Source of the DNA: Loxodes magnus | Lineage: Eukaryota > Ciliophora > Karyorelictea > Loxodida > Loxodidae | Length of the DNA: 64,000 nucleotides | NCBI GenBank assembly: GCA_946699065.1 | Contig: CAMPDV010001491.1 | Coordinates: 51,701 to 115,700, forward strand | Direction of reading: 5' to 3' | In this document: piece after piece, positions 1-11,509 of the stretch | Numbering within the stretch: the first letter of the stretch is position 1 | How the letters are laid out: the number at the start of each line of letters is the position of its first letter | Notes under the pieces: generated by a model | The model's database searches: none | Told to the model about the DNA's origin: nothing | What the model saw: the letters and a program-made list of their open reading frames with translations, nothing else | Position numbers and translations under genes: made by a program

Positions 1-1595
1 TATAAATCATATATAATTCAAGCATTTTATTTATGTATTTTATATACGGTAAATTGTTTATTTAAAAAATAAGCAAAAACAATACTTTTTTACTTAAATA
101 ATTTATATCTCTATAAATGAAAATGCTATAATGGATTTATATTTTCAAATACTTTAGAAATACTCAAAATGTAATTTATTCTTTATTTATATTTATTTTT
201 TATAATTTTCTTAGATAAATGAAATTGCTAATAATAACTATAAAGGCTTTTTACCTTCGATTAAAATTTATGATTATTAATATTCCATCATTTGTATATC
301 AAAACTAAAGCAACCACAAATAAGATTATAATAAATAACTTTATAATTAAGAATAGTTTATGTAGAATAATTATATTTTAATATGCTGATTGTCTGCCTA
401 AATATATGATAAACTTAAAATATTCATTTACAACTCTATGTAAATTGATTTGCTTTTATCTCATTTCTTCTTAAAAACTTAGATTGAATCTATTTGAGTT
501 ATTTGCTTTATAATAGATAAATCTTAGTGAAATTTAATTACTAAAGTTACTTTGTAAAATAACGAAAATTTAATTCTCTTAAGTTTTAATTCATTATTGA
601 CATAATTTAAGTTATATGGATTGTGATTGGTTAATTATGATATTTATCAACCTTTATTATGTAAATATTTAATTTATAGAATTAAAAGCTAAAACTTTAT
701 AAGGTAAAAATAGCATTCTTTTTAACTTTAATCTTATAAATATTTTCCTTTTATCTAATCTTCTCTATAACTTTCACTAAGTAATAAATTTAATTATTTA
801 TAGTTTAATTATTTTAATTAGAGATAGCTATTTTATTTTAACTTTAGTAGAACTGCTCTTTTAAGCTTTATAATTGCTTTTATTTTAGAGATATTAATTT
901 GCTTATTAAGTCAAAGCTAGATAGTTGTATATAACACTTTATTTAAGTAATATATAATCCTATTATTAAAGAAGCTATTATTTTTTCATTCTAGTATAAA
1001 AACATTAATTTCATGCTTAAGGTCATATTTACTTTAAATCATTTTATAATCATAAGCTAGGTATACACTAGACAATAAAAGCTAGGATGGTATAAAATAT
1101 ATAAAGTTAATTGTCTTAAATATATTAGAGTTGAAATATTATAAGAACATACTCTATTAACTTTATAATATTTAGATAGACTCCTCTTTCTTCTATATAA
1201 ATTAATAATATTCTCTCAAATCAGTAAAATATAGAAGAAATTAAGTGATATCTAAATATAAACTATTTTGCTTATTTTTGTTCTAGAAGAAGTTTAATCC
1301 ATTGGCTTTATATGAATCTTTATTAAGATTAACTGCCTTTTTTTTATTTTAATTGTTCTCTTATTGATCTATTAGTTAGTATAATATTTACCAGAATACG
1401 AAGAACAAATTTTAAAAAAGTATATTTATAATTTAATTTGCTTCCTTTAGCCTAAAATAATTTAAATACCTAAAATATGTAAATTGATTTTATATATCAG
1501 TAGAATAAATCATAGATAAGTAAAAAAAATACAAAGATAATTAGCGAAGCAATGAAAATTTAGAATATTAGCTTCTAATTTTTTAATTTTACTCT
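1..1595. other. AT-rich DNA, no gene recognised
   Basis: Very AT-rich sequence with TGA in all frames on both strands at the density expected of noncoding DNA. I see no motif, RNA gene or repeat that recurs elsewhere in the window. It lies downstream of the minus-strand gene that follows. Confidence 0.6.
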
Positions 1596-1598
1596 AGT

Positions 1599-3318
1599 TC
1601 AACTTTTTTTACTCTATTTTGCTTTGATAAGTTGCTATTATTTTTATATGCTTATTTTAAAGTATATTTAATCGAAATGATTCTTAACCTTTTTTTAACT
1701 TTTTTTTTGTTTTTTTAGAAAAAAAACTTAAAATATTAATATTTTAATGAATGGAAGCTAAAATTTTTGAAAGTTATATTATATTTTGATTATATGATGT
1801 TCATTTGCTACTTTCATCCTGTTACTTTTGCTATAAATATCTTATGATATCCTCCCAATCTTTATTTTTAGTTTGATTATCTCTTACTGCAAATAATGCA
1901 ATATCAAGTAGTTCTTTTCTGAAATTACAACCAAGTTTTAGAGTATAAATCCATTAAAAATGGTCATAAAATTGATATTTATAATGCAAAAAGTCGCAAT
2001 CTTATAAAAAGATTCGTAAATTGCTTCAATTTTTATTTTGCAAATACTTAAAGCATCTATTATTAGGTTACTAAATATAAAAATGCTTTTTGTAAAATTT
2101 TACTCTGTTTTCTCCATAAAATAGTAATTGATCAGTGTCATTAATGTTATTCTCCTTGTAAAATTAATCAAGTCAAGTTTTATTAAATTAAAGTATTTCT
2201 CACTTTTCAAGAAGGTTTGATGTATAAAGTTCATCATATCCTTCTCAATATGGTTCTGAGTGTATTTTCTGCAATTTTTATAAAATGTACTCAAACTTTT
2301 TGTTTTTATCTCATGTAAATATTTCAGTTGCATTAAGGAAAATCTAGACAAAATCTCAAGCCTTGTAAGATAATGAAGGATAGAGTAAACGTTATTTAAC
2401 TATATCATCATAGAATTAAAATTGAAACTTGTAAATGTTCTTTCAAAAATGGAAAAATTTATAGTTGCTTTATTTTTCGCTTCGGAGAAATTCGCAATTT
2501 TGCAGAGCAGTATCGCCATCACTTTATATTAACAAATCTTGAGGCTAAAAAAATAAAGGAGTTCATAATCTTTAGTTTTGATGTCATGAAATTTCTTCAG
2601 CTTTCGATTTAAAACTATTTGGCTTAGAAATATTGTAATAAATTATTTGAACATTCTTATATCTAAGAAAATTTAAAATTCGTTAACGCTACTAATTTTC
2701 TCAATCTTACAAGCTATTTTGCTAAAAGAATACAATGTCTCATCCACATAATTAATAAAATATAGTAATAAATGGGATTGTTACTGAATAGTTTGCATTG
2801 CATGAAACTGTTATGTATCTATTTTTTTAAAGATTTTACCTTTATCAAATCTTTTTCGTATCAATTGCTACACAAATACTTAAATTATCGTAAAATTCTA
2901 AAAGCTGGATAGGAGATTGCAAAGTCTCTGTTGATGTGTCTTAAAATTAAATGTTGGAAGTAAAATATTTAGTGAAATCATTTAGATTTAGGTTATCTTA
3001 TATGTGTCTGCTCAATGTTTGATTTTGATTTTTATAAAATGCGTAGTTTTTTTTCTCATCTTAGTTTCTATCACGATTAAAGAAATCAACTTCTTTTTCA
3101 ATTTAGTCAAATTTTTTCAAATTTTCATTAACATTATCTGTTTAATTGTTTTGAACATCTAAACTAGCAATTTAAATATCATGGTCTAAAATAAATTTAG
3201 TTTCATTCAGAAAACTTGAAGCAAACTAACTATCTTTCTTGGCTATAAAAAGGAAATTATAGAAAAAATAAAAAATAACCAAAAAGATAATAAAAAGGAT
3301 AAATATTTTAACTCTCAT
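1599..3318 (-). CDS. hypothetical membrane-anchored protein (UAR = Gln code)
   Basis: Read on the minus strand with TAA/TAG as Gln, an ATG at 3318 opens a frame that begins MRVKIFILFIIFLVIFYFF, a hydrophobic signal-anchor of about 25 residues. A hydrophilic Asn/Gln/Lys-rich segment follows. Near 2845 the frame meets a TGA, and the +1 frame continues without any TGA to 1599 (about 410 codons, including HDIKTKDYELL and FTRRITLMTLINYYF). The length of TGA-free frame is far beyond chance. The frame switch could be a very small intron or a 1-nt indel; I found no GT-AG pair of the right phase that is convincing. The true end could lie upstream of 1599, as only TGA is treated as stop. I do not recognise the family. 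A single-pass type II protein is the best structural guess. Confidence 0.5.
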
Positions 3319-3775
3319 AATAATTTTAAACTTCAAAATGATTTGTAAAATAAAATTGCAATAAAATAAAAAAATTTAATTATATAGAAGTAAAATTAAA
3401 AAAAATAGAAAATTAAATTAAAAGTGTTTAAAATATAATTTTAGATTTTATTTAATAATGCAATAATTAAGTTTATTTTTTATCTAAATTTAAAGCGAAT
3501 AAATTAAATTTATTTATTCTTGTAATCATAGGTTTTGTTTGTAATATAAAGATCGCATATATTGAAGCAATTTTATTTTTTATTTTTTTCTTAAAACCTT
3601 TACATCTTTGATTGAAATATCAATAGATTAGAAAATTATTTAGATATTTGCACATTTTAAATTATTTTTCCTATTTTAGTAATAAATTTTTTCTCAAGTT
3701 TAAAATTAAGCTTCAAAATCTTTCCTTTAAGTTCTTTTTCTGTATAAAATAATCTTTTAAATTGAACATAATGAT
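3319..3775. other. AT-rich spacer upstream of the anchor-protein gene
   Basis: No recognisable gene. This is the 5' side of the minus-strand gene and should hold its promoter, but nothing in it stands out. Confidence 0.4.
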
Positions 3776-4340
3776 CACTATTCTACCACCAATTTTTAAA
3801 GTTAATATTTGCTTTCAAAGTGGCATTCTATCTTACAGAACGCATTAAGCCTAAAGTTCTAGCCAGTATGAGTTTTCATTAAATTTCTTGGATAATTTTA
3901 AATCTATTTGCGTACGAAGATTTAGTATTTTCATTTTTTTGATTTTGACTCTTGACAAAAAAATTTCTACTTATTCATGTGTGTAGATTAGGCGAGTTCT
4001 AGGCACTAAAAGAAATAGCATAGAAGAGCCAGTTTTAAAATTTTAATATCTTGGCAGCATCCATATTTGCTAAATATCATCTGCCAAAATTAGAAATTTT
4101 CTTTGTAAAAGATCTCCTAACAAAGTAAGTTAGGAACTAAGGAAATATATCTCATGCAAACTTGAATCTATGGTACGGCTAGCAAAAATATTGAAAATTA
4201 CGAATCCATATCACAATTAGAAGATATATTATGGCGGAAATTATACAATAATTTTAAGAAAAACAAGATTCGAAGGAATTATAAAAAACATTCTCGAACA
4301 TTTTTTAAAATTTAAAAATCTTATAATTTTAAAAAAAAGC
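3776..4340 (+). pseudogene. decayed ORF of unknown family
   Basis: On the plus strand, UAR = Gln frames give coding-looking segments: LTERIKPKVLASMSFHQ, then ILAASIFAKYHLPKLEIFF, and in another frame SISQLEDILWRKLYNNF. Joining them needs at least one frameshift and reading through two close TGA codons near 3945. The GC content is slightly higher than in the flanks. I cannot assign a family, and chance open frames in AT-rich DNA are a real alternative. Confidence 0.25.
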
Positions 4341-5005
4341 AGAAGCTAAACTTTTAAAAGCAAAGCTACTGAATTTAATTTTTATGAAATTTAAAATTTT
4401 TTTTTAATATTAAAGTTGAAAAAAGTAAACATAACATTTTTCCTAAATGCCATAAAAGAATAAATTTTCCTTTTTAAGTAATATAACTAAATATAAATCA
4501 TTTTAAACTAATTAAAAAAAGTATAATAATTACAAAAATTTTGTCTCTCTGCTAATTTAAAATAAGCAAAATCTACTATATAACATATAAAAACAAAAAT
4601 AAAAAAAAGAGAAATAATATTTAAAACTAAAACACTTATCTACTTAGAAACACTTTGAAAATAAACGAATATGATTTTTAAAACATTTCTAATAAATAAG
4701 TAAAAATAAATCACGCATAAACTTATAGAAACTCTATAAAAATATTGAAGAAAACTAAAAAATTAAAATTCTTTAATATATAGAAGAATAAAAAAGTTTA
4801 AAAATAGTATCTTTTTATATACTTTATGATTGCTTTTAATTTAATATTAATTTAGTTTATTTTATCAAATAACTTATTAATTTCTTTGCTTTTTTTGTTT
4901 TTTAATTATACTTTTAAAATTTAATTTTTTAGATATTTTTCTTCATCATTAATATTTTAATATATAAATCTATAATTTTAAAATAAAATATATTTTTAGT
5001 AAAAA
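4341..5005. other. AT-rich spacer, nothing recognised
   Basis: Over 80% A+T with many A-runs. I see no gene, RNA or repeat shared with the rest of the window. Confidence 0.5.
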
Positions 5006-5007
5006 GG

Positions 5008-5800
5008 ATAAAAAGATGGAAAGCAAGCAATAGAAAATTGAAACGAAAAAGATAGGAATCTTGCATAAAAAATATAGTGTCAAATAAAAGAACTTACTGG
5101 TCCTGATTCTCCTCCATCGGCAAGAGATAAACGACTTTAAGGGAATACTGAGGAGCAGGAATCTAATACAATCGAAGCTTTAAGCAATTAAGTTTGACTT
5201 ATGAAAAAAAAATTGAAAAAAGCAGGATAGAGAAATATTTAATCTCGAGAAAATATAAGAGAACTACTAAAAAATTTGAAGAACTTAATTAGGAAACCAA
5301 CTGCTTAAGGAACCAACTGATAAAAAATCAAATAGTGACTAATGAACAACCCTGAGTATTACCTTAATCTAGATCGAATAAAATTGACATAATGGATATT
5401 GAATAAGATTAATAAATATAGAAAAAATAGAATTAATAAGATCAAAAATAATAATGGAATCTAATAGCTAGAATAGAAAAGAATAGAGAATTACTTGTAC
5501 CTGGAACTCAATTTTAAAACCTTAAATATAGAAGATGCTGTTTTTGCCATTCGAAGAATAATTACTGAAGACCTGCAAAGCTTCAAACAACTAAAGAGAA
5601 AAGAAGTTTAAATAACGAGAAGAGAACCTGCAAGACTATATGTAGTTCCATATTGAGTATTCAAGAAGAAGACTTTCAACAGAGCAAGAAGATCATCACA
5701 GTGGATATCTCCCACATAAAAAACATGGTCGTGGTTTCCACCACATTAAAAAATTGTCAGTGAGAACCTGTCCAGATCCCAGAGAACTCAAACTCTTTTT
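5008..5800 (+). pseudogene. zinc-knuckle (ORF1/gag-like) protein, family copy A
   Basis: With UAR = Gln, and TGA read through, an open frame covers the segment: ELTGPDSPPSARDKR, a Lys/Glu/Gln-rich coiled-coil-like middle, the acidic motif DIMDIEQD, then a Cys cluster RRCCFCHSKNNY at about 5538-5573 resembling a CCHC knuckle, and a basic tail. A frameshift lies in the nine-A run near 5205. In-frame TGA occurs near 5073, 5197, 5354, 5570 and 5760; several sit where Trp is plausible (SNQV-TGA-LM, NNY-TGA-RP). Copies B, C and D share the layout of a D(P/I)M(D/E)(I/V) motif followed by a Cys/His knuckle. Function is inferred: nucleic-acid-binding protein of a retroelement. The 310-bp GC-rich repeat R1 starts about 55 bp downstream. 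Confidence 0.5.
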
Positions 5801-5854
5801 GACTTTTATTTTATTTTATTAATATTATTTTTATATCTTTAATAAAATAAATAT

Positions 5855-6168
5855 AATAATTGAAAAGATGGTGGGAGCTGAGAATGACCTTCGTGACAAC
5901 ACTTTCTGGTTTTATGGTTAGGAACAAGTTCCTTTCCTGTCGCTGAGAAAGTCCCTGGACAGAGTCATTTTCTGAAGGGAACGCTGTCTTTGAGATTATC
6001 CGCTCTTGATAGGGGCTTGAAGCCTGGCTGCTCATAGCGATGGAGTTCCCTCCCTAGCAGCTGTGCCTGGAGCACAACAGGATATCCCCGTCATTCCATA
6101 AAAAGAGAGCGTCGGGTCGTGCAATCGGAAGGGAGTTTCCGGTCCAAAAACTTTTTTAGTTGAAATTA
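5855..6168 (-). repeat. GC-rich 310-bp repeat, copy R1
   Basis: About half G+C, in sharp contrast to its 80% AT surroundings. It is the reverse complement of 16917-17228 at roughly 90-95% identity by eye, with shared edges (TAATTTCAACT at one end, TTTTCAATTATT at the other). Both copies keep an open frame on the same strand (here minus, containing MSSQASSPYQERIISK), and the changes between copies include conservative ones, so a coding role cannot be dismissed. A GCTTCAAGCCC core resembles a polymerase III B box, so a SINE or small RNA is also possible. I recognise no known family. Confidence 0.75.
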
Positions 6169-6169
6169 A

Positions 6170-6688
6170 ATAATTAATTTAAAAAGCTTATTGAAATATT
6201 TTAAAACTATTTCATTTAAAAAAAATTAATTAAAAAACTCTTATTTTAATTTTTATAAATTTAATCATAATTTAATAAAATTTTTTAATCTTTTTATTCT
6301 AAAACTATTGCAAATCTATTTTTATAGAAGGACTAAATACAGTAATTATTAGATAATAAATAAAGCATTTTATTATCCTTAAATATTACAATTCTTTTTT
6401 TATTTAAGCTCTATTTTATTATGCTTTTTTTATTTTTTAATGACTAAGATAAATTAAATTTTTTAATTATTAAATAATATTTTATAAAAGGAATATGTTT
6501 AAATGCATATTTGCTATTTTATTATTAAAGTTTTAAGAATATATATATTTTAATTTATTTTATGATTGAAAGCTAATTGGCGAATTTAAGAATTCTAAAT
6601 ATTTCTTTCATAACTATTCGGCCAACTTTTTATTTTTCGTTTTTTATTATTATTATTAAGCTTTAATTGTTTGATCTGATCTGATCGA
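6170..6688. other. AT-rich spacer
   Basis: No gene recognised. It separates GC-rich repeat R1 from its degraded relative R3. Confidence 0.4.
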
Positions 6689-6689
6689 A

Positions 6690-6940
6690 AGCTCAGCACC
6701 TTGTTCAGCCATAACTCATAATATACGATCTTTAAATACTAACGATTTTCAGTGGCATGTTGGAGGCAGTTGATATTTGGATTCTGCAGTCAGGGAACTC
6801 CATCGCTATGACTATCTGTCGTCAAGCCCCTGCCAAAGTAAACATGATAATTCATCTTGACTTTTATTCAGAATGTTGCATTCATACTAGTAATTTGTTC
6901 TAGTTGTAGACGAAACACTCCTCCTGAAACCGCCAAATTT
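6690..6940 (+). repeat. degraded relative of the GC-rich repeat (R3)
   Basis: The segment 6787-6836 holds GGGAACTCCATCGCTATGA, then TCAAGCCCCTGCCAA, matching the core of R2 (GGGAGCTCCATCGCTATGA, TCAAGCCCCTACCAA) in the same order and spacing. The flanks are GC-enriched but no longer alignable by eye. It lies in opposite orientation to R1. Best explained as an old fragment of the same family. Confidence 0.6.
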
Positions 6941-7031
6941 AAATTATATTTTATTTTTCTAAGAAATTAATTAAAAGCCCTGATTTGATAAATTTTACTA
7001 AAAATTAGAGGAATTTTTATATTTTCTAGAT

Positions 7032-7979
7032 TCATATTTTCAGTTAAGAAAACAAAGATCCATAAAATTACTTTTTTATATTTTTAAATATTAATACAAG
7101 GAAAAAATTAGATTTCTAAGAAATACTTAAAGATTAAAAAAATTTATTTATTACCAGTATAAAGAAAAGTTATTCAGATTTAACTTTTAATTTAATTATC
7201 ATAAAAAGTTAAAGTTAAAAAGCTTTGTTAAAGCCTTAGTAGTCAGCCATCTGACCTATTCTATCAGCTTGTCTCCATTAGTTTGTCTTGAATTCCTACT
7301 AGGCTTAGTTAGGCGGTGTAGCACTTCATTAGTGCACCATCCTTTAATATTCGGAATAGTTTTTATCTTGCACTTAGCGTTCCTAATTATTTATCCAAGG
7401 ATTAAGATTTGAATTAAAGAATTTTTTTCTATAAATTTTTCCGCTTTATGTTGGATATATCCTAAATAGTTTTCTAAAAATATCTTATTTAATCTTTCTT
7501 TAAATTTCGCTTAGTTAATAGCAGTATTTTCATTGGTGTTATTTATTGCACACGTAGCATTTTATTCTTCTTTTAAACTATTATTCCTGTAACACTTATT
7601 TAATTTAAATTTACTACTTATTTTAAATAAACGTTTACTGTTTATTTTAATTTGAGGCTTCTTTTGCTATTTCCATAGGATCTGATTAATTCTGTTAAAT
7701 CGAAAATGGCGTAACCTGAATTTATTATTAAATTTAAAGAATTCTTTGTTCCAGTTTGTTTTCTATTTCTTATGATTATTAATATTGTTTCTCAAGTAAA
7801 GACGCTATTAGTTTTTCTAATTTTTCTACTTTATCAGTGTGGTATCTATTTTTAAACATAAACTCCTTTAATAACTTAGATAATATTTCTATTTTAGTTT
7901 GTGTAAGAAGATTTTTTAATTCTGGATTTCCAAGTGGTTAATGTTCGTCATATCAATCATATTTCTCACTTTTACTCAT
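7032..7979 (-). CDS. zinc-knuckle (ORF1/gag-like) protein, family copy B
   Basis: An ATG at 7979 on the minus strand opens 316 codons with UAR = Gln. Order: a Glu/Lys-rich N-terminus (GNPELKNLLTQTKIEILSK), a Gln-rich coiled coil (QQSQEIENKLEQRILQ), the family motif SDPMEI, then CYVCNKQHQ-TGA-KYC, a CX2CX3HX4C knuckle one residue short of the classical CX2CX4HX4C, and a Gln/Arg-rich tail (ATPPNQAQQEFKTN). Only three TGA codons interrupt it (KYD-TGA-YDEH, HQ-TGA-KYC, VHQ-TGA-SATPP); each is a plausible Trp and there are no frameshifts. It is either an intact gene using UGA as Trp or a lightly decayed copy. The TGA at 7034-7032 is the assumed stop. Likely role, by inference: RNA/DNA-binding partner of a retroelement. 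Confidence 0.55.
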
Positions 7980-7984
7980 TGTAA

Positions 7985-8840
7985 TTATTTCGCTTTTTTA
8001 TTTTTTAGATTATTTTCCTGTTTAACTGTTTTGTTCAAAGTTCTGTTATTTCTTAGAAGCCATTTTATGATATATAATATAAAATTCTTAAATAAAGCAT
8101 TTATTTTATTTATATTTTAAGAGCTAAAAATACTATAATCTTTATGAATATTTACTCTTGATGGTTATTAAATAAACAAAAAAGTTTACCTAGAGATTCA
8201 TAACTTTATTTTGTTATTCTGACTATTTTTATTCCTCACTAAATATAACTATCCATTTTAGCAAATATTTTAATAAAAGTGTATTTTAATATTAACTGGA
8301 GATAACTTTGATTTAATTTAATTTTTAAAGAACTAGAAATTAAAGGATAAATAATTATTTCCAGTTAAATAAGAGATTATAAAACTTATAAAGGCTTTTA
8401 AGGATAAATATTTTCGTCTTTATAAAGAGTTTAAATTTAAAAACCTTTAAAAATATAACTAACCTAAAACTTATTTATGCTTTAACTAAGAATAACTGGA
8501 GATAAAAATGAATAATGAAAGATAGAGTTATAAAATATATAAGTTTGGCTTAAATGCCTTTCTTTAAAAAGAATAATTTAAATTATGAGCTCAAGATATA
8601 TTAATTGACATTATTTAGAACTTAAATGAAAATAAACTGAGTGAATTATAAAAATAGTTAGAATAAGAGATTTCGTACTTTCAATAATATATTAAAATGG
8701 ATAGGATATTTTGAAAAGAAAACTATATAAAAGTGAGAAAATTTTAATTCGGTTTATTATATTCTGGATAATATAGATTTATATTCCTTTTCTAACTTAT
8801 GAATAATAGTTGAGAAGAGAAATAATAATTAATTAAAAAA
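7985..8840. other. AT-rich spacer
   Basis: This is the upstream side of zinc-knuckle copy B and the left flank of the candidate inverted-repeat element. No gene recognised. Confidence 0.4.
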
Positions 8841-8842
8841 AA

Positions 8843-8884
8843 TATTATAGAGAGCGTGGCACTAAGCAAACGCGCAGCTTTTTA
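8843..8884 (+). repeat. left terminal inverted repeat (candidate)
   Basis: This GC-rich 40-mer in AT-rich DNA matches the reverse complement of 20783-20823. Shared blocks are ATTATAGAG, GCGT-GCACT and GCGCAGCT followed by TTTAA. Confidence 0.6.
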
Positions 8885-8929
8885 ATTATAGTCTTTTAAA
8901 GTTTAAAAGTGTATTACGATACATTCTTC

Positions 8930-9160
8930 CCTGCGCTATCATCCCTTGGAAAATTTTTTCTCCTATAGGGTCAGTGTCGGAGTGCTTCCCTAAAGAGACC
9001 TTAATCTCAGACATCGTTCAAAATATTGTTACTTGATGCCTCGGTCTTGACATAATTGGCTCCAGCCAAGATTCTTGTTCATTTCTTCACACAAAGTACT
9101 TCCTAGTTACTGAGTTTCTTTCAATCATAGCGAGAGGATTTCTCCTCCCTATTTGAAATC
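8930..9160. repeat. GC-rich subterminal island
   Basis: A block of near-balanced base composition just inside the left inverted repeat. On the minus strand it holds GGGAGGAG, then CTCGCTATGATT, which recalls the GGGAGG--CTCCATCGCTATGA core of repeats R1/R2, so it may be a further divergent relative. No convincing protein can be read from it. Confidence 0.4.
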
Positions 9161-9431
9161 AATTATAATAGTAAAATTAAAAATTTTAATTTCTATCTTT
9201 AAACTGAGAACTTTTCTAATAATTTTCAATAAGAGCTCAGTAAGTGCCACATTAACTTTAGATATAATATTATTTGCTTATGTGGGTAAGATTTTGATGA
9301 AATTGATCGTATTTTTGATTGCTAACACTATTCAGATATTATAGAGATTTAAAAGTCATAAAGCTTTTAAAGAAAAAAGAAAGGAAGAAATTATCTCTTA
9401 TGACTAAAACTATAGAAACAAACATTTCTCA

Positions 9432-11230
9432 ATGAATCAAATTCCTAAAATAGACAAATTCATCAAAAATTTCATTCAAAATCACTAAAAAGGCATCTTG
9501 AAAATTATAAGCTTAAAAGATGAGATTTTAGAAGAATCTCTGAAAGAAAAAAACAAAAACAGTTCACCAAAACAATAAATAACAAGAAAAGATTTGATTG
9601 ACATTTACAAACTTTTATTATTCAAGATATTTGTAATATTTATATCCTAAGCTATATCTATTGCAACTATATTCTAGTATTCTTAAATATTGAAACTATT
9701 GTATTTTAATTAACTAATTAAATTAAAAATTTTAATATAAGATATTACATTTGTATTAATATTTAGTTAATTATTTTTAATCTATAATCTATTATATGAT
9801 AAGCTCATAAAAATTTTGAAAATACATAAAAAAAAGAGATTTATTTATATTAATTTGGAATAAGCATTTAGAAGTATTTTATAGAGTAACTAAAATTATA
9901 TAAATAGGTTAAAAAAGCTATTCAGGGAATAAAAAAGCTAAATATGATTTTATCTGGAATAAAATATAAACCAGTTTCCTTATTTTACAAAAAGGATTGC
10001 TTTTAAGTAGTTTATTCTATAATATCCAATGAACATTGAACCAGAATAGATAATAAGAAAGAAAAGAAGAAGATAATGGTAGCATTGTAAAAAGCTTAGA
10101 CATTTCTTAAGATTCTGCTGGAGTTTTCAAAATAAGCAAAAGGCTAAGAATTAGAAAATTTGCAGAAAAATAAGTAAGTTGCATGTTGCTCCAAAATAGC
10201 ATTTTAGATTTAAGATACTTAATGAAAAATATTTGCTTTGAAATTTAAAGAAATCTAATTACGCTTTCATAAATAAATATTAGTCATCAATCTGAATTTC
10301 AAATCAATACTTATAATCTAGATAGGTAAAAAGAGTTTTCACTAGATACGTTAATATAACATAACTGAAGAATAATTTAAACTTCTTGTAAGGGAAATTA
10401 TTCTTAATGACATTAAAAATTTATCCAGTGATGAGCCTAATTGAAGATGGTGCTATTGATCATTTAGCTATTAATGATATAATCTTTTTGGATAATTAAA
10501 ATTAAAAAAAAAAGAATAGTTTCATAAAAAATTAAATAGAGGATATAGAAGTTAAGAAATATAATGAAGACATTAAAAGGTTTTAAATTAATTTTTAACA
10601 TGAAAAACAATTTATGAAAATAAAGATAACAAGACTAAATAAAATACGAAGTGAACTTAAAATTTTAAAACTTAATATATAATATAATTAATCTAAATCT
10701 GATTAAATAAAATAAAAAGCAATAGAAAATTATCTACAATTTTAGGATTTTTAATTTTAACTTAAAAACGAAATTATTTAAAATTAAATTTTTTAAATTA
10801 ATAAAGTTAAAATGGGATATTCTCAATTTAGTTAAACATATAAAATAATAAAATTATAGACAATTATCAAATAACTTGAAGGATATTTTTAATAAGATAT
10901 AACAAATCTAAGATAATAAAGCTTTAATTATTTGATATTATATAAGTAATCATTTCATACTAAAATATCTATTTCTTAAGAAAAAATTAAATCTATTATT
11001 TCATTAAATCAGATTAAAATCAAATCATTTATAAAAACTAATACAGTTTTTTAATTATCTTAAAAATAATTATTTATTAGCCTTATATCTTTAGAGGTCG
11101 TGTATGGAATTATTCTTTCAAAGGTTAGATTAACAATTATAAAATTGATTTTTGCTTTAAGTATTTTACTTATATTTGTCATAAAAGGTAAAATAGAAAT
11201 AATGTTATAATGGCTAATAAAATTTAAATT
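9432..11230 (+). CDS. zinc-knuckle family copy C, with long Q-rich open frame
   Basis: An ATG at 9432 opens a frame (UAR = Gln) that meets only about three TGA codons in 600, where noncoding DNA of this composition should show near ten. The first part holds hydrophobic stretches (LLLFKIFVIFISQAISIATI). The family motif PMNIEPEQ comes at 10026 and a knuckle reads WQHCKKLRHFLRFC, with Trp in place of the first Cys. The following FQNKQKAKNQKI and KISKLH match FQQKQKAENLKL and TISKLY of copy D at the same spacing. After a TGA near 10240 the frame continues as a Gln/Lys-rich coiled-coil-like region with a hydrophobic segment (LTIIKLIFALSILLIFVIK) near 11150. The kinship to copy D is well supported. 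Whether the whole frame is one protein, or a broken copy plus chance frame, is not. Confidence 0.4.
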
Positions 11231-11428
11231 ATTGACTGTAATCTTTTATTTATTAAGGTATACAAAGTTGGGCATAATAAATGCAAACAAAACTCTTAAT
11301 TTAAATATCTTTTTAAAAATAAGCAAATTAGAGTTTATATGTTTGAAGAGTACTTATTAGTCATTTAAAATAGCTTTAGTTAGTCAAATAAATCAAGTTC
11401 AAATATTTATGAAATATAATAATATAAA

Positions 11429-11500
11429 TCCACATTAGTCTAGCAGGTTAGGATATTCGGCTTTCACCCGAAAGACCCGGGTTCGAGTCCCGGATGTGGA
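11429..11500 (+). tRNA. tRNA-Glu (UUC)
   Basis: A 72-nt cloverleaf: acceptor TCCACAT pairs with ATGTGGA, D-arm GTCTAGCAGGTTAGGAT, anticodon stem TTCGG/CCGAA around loop CTTTCAC (anticodon TTC at 34-36), and T-arm CCGGGTTCGAGTCCCGG. The internal polymerase III boxes are canonical (A box TAGTCTAGCAGG, B box GGTTCGAGTCC). There is no encoded CCA and no intron, as expected for a nuclear gene. It reads GAA/GAG. All stems pair, so it is probably functional if it is retained in the somatic genome. Confidence 0.97.
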
Positions 11501-11501
11501 A

Positions 11502-11507
11502 TTTTTT
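11502..11507 (+). terminator. polymerase III T-run terminator
   Basis: Six T residues one base after the tRNA-Glu gene, the usual polymerase III stop. Confidence 0.8.
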
Positions 11508-11509
11508 AT

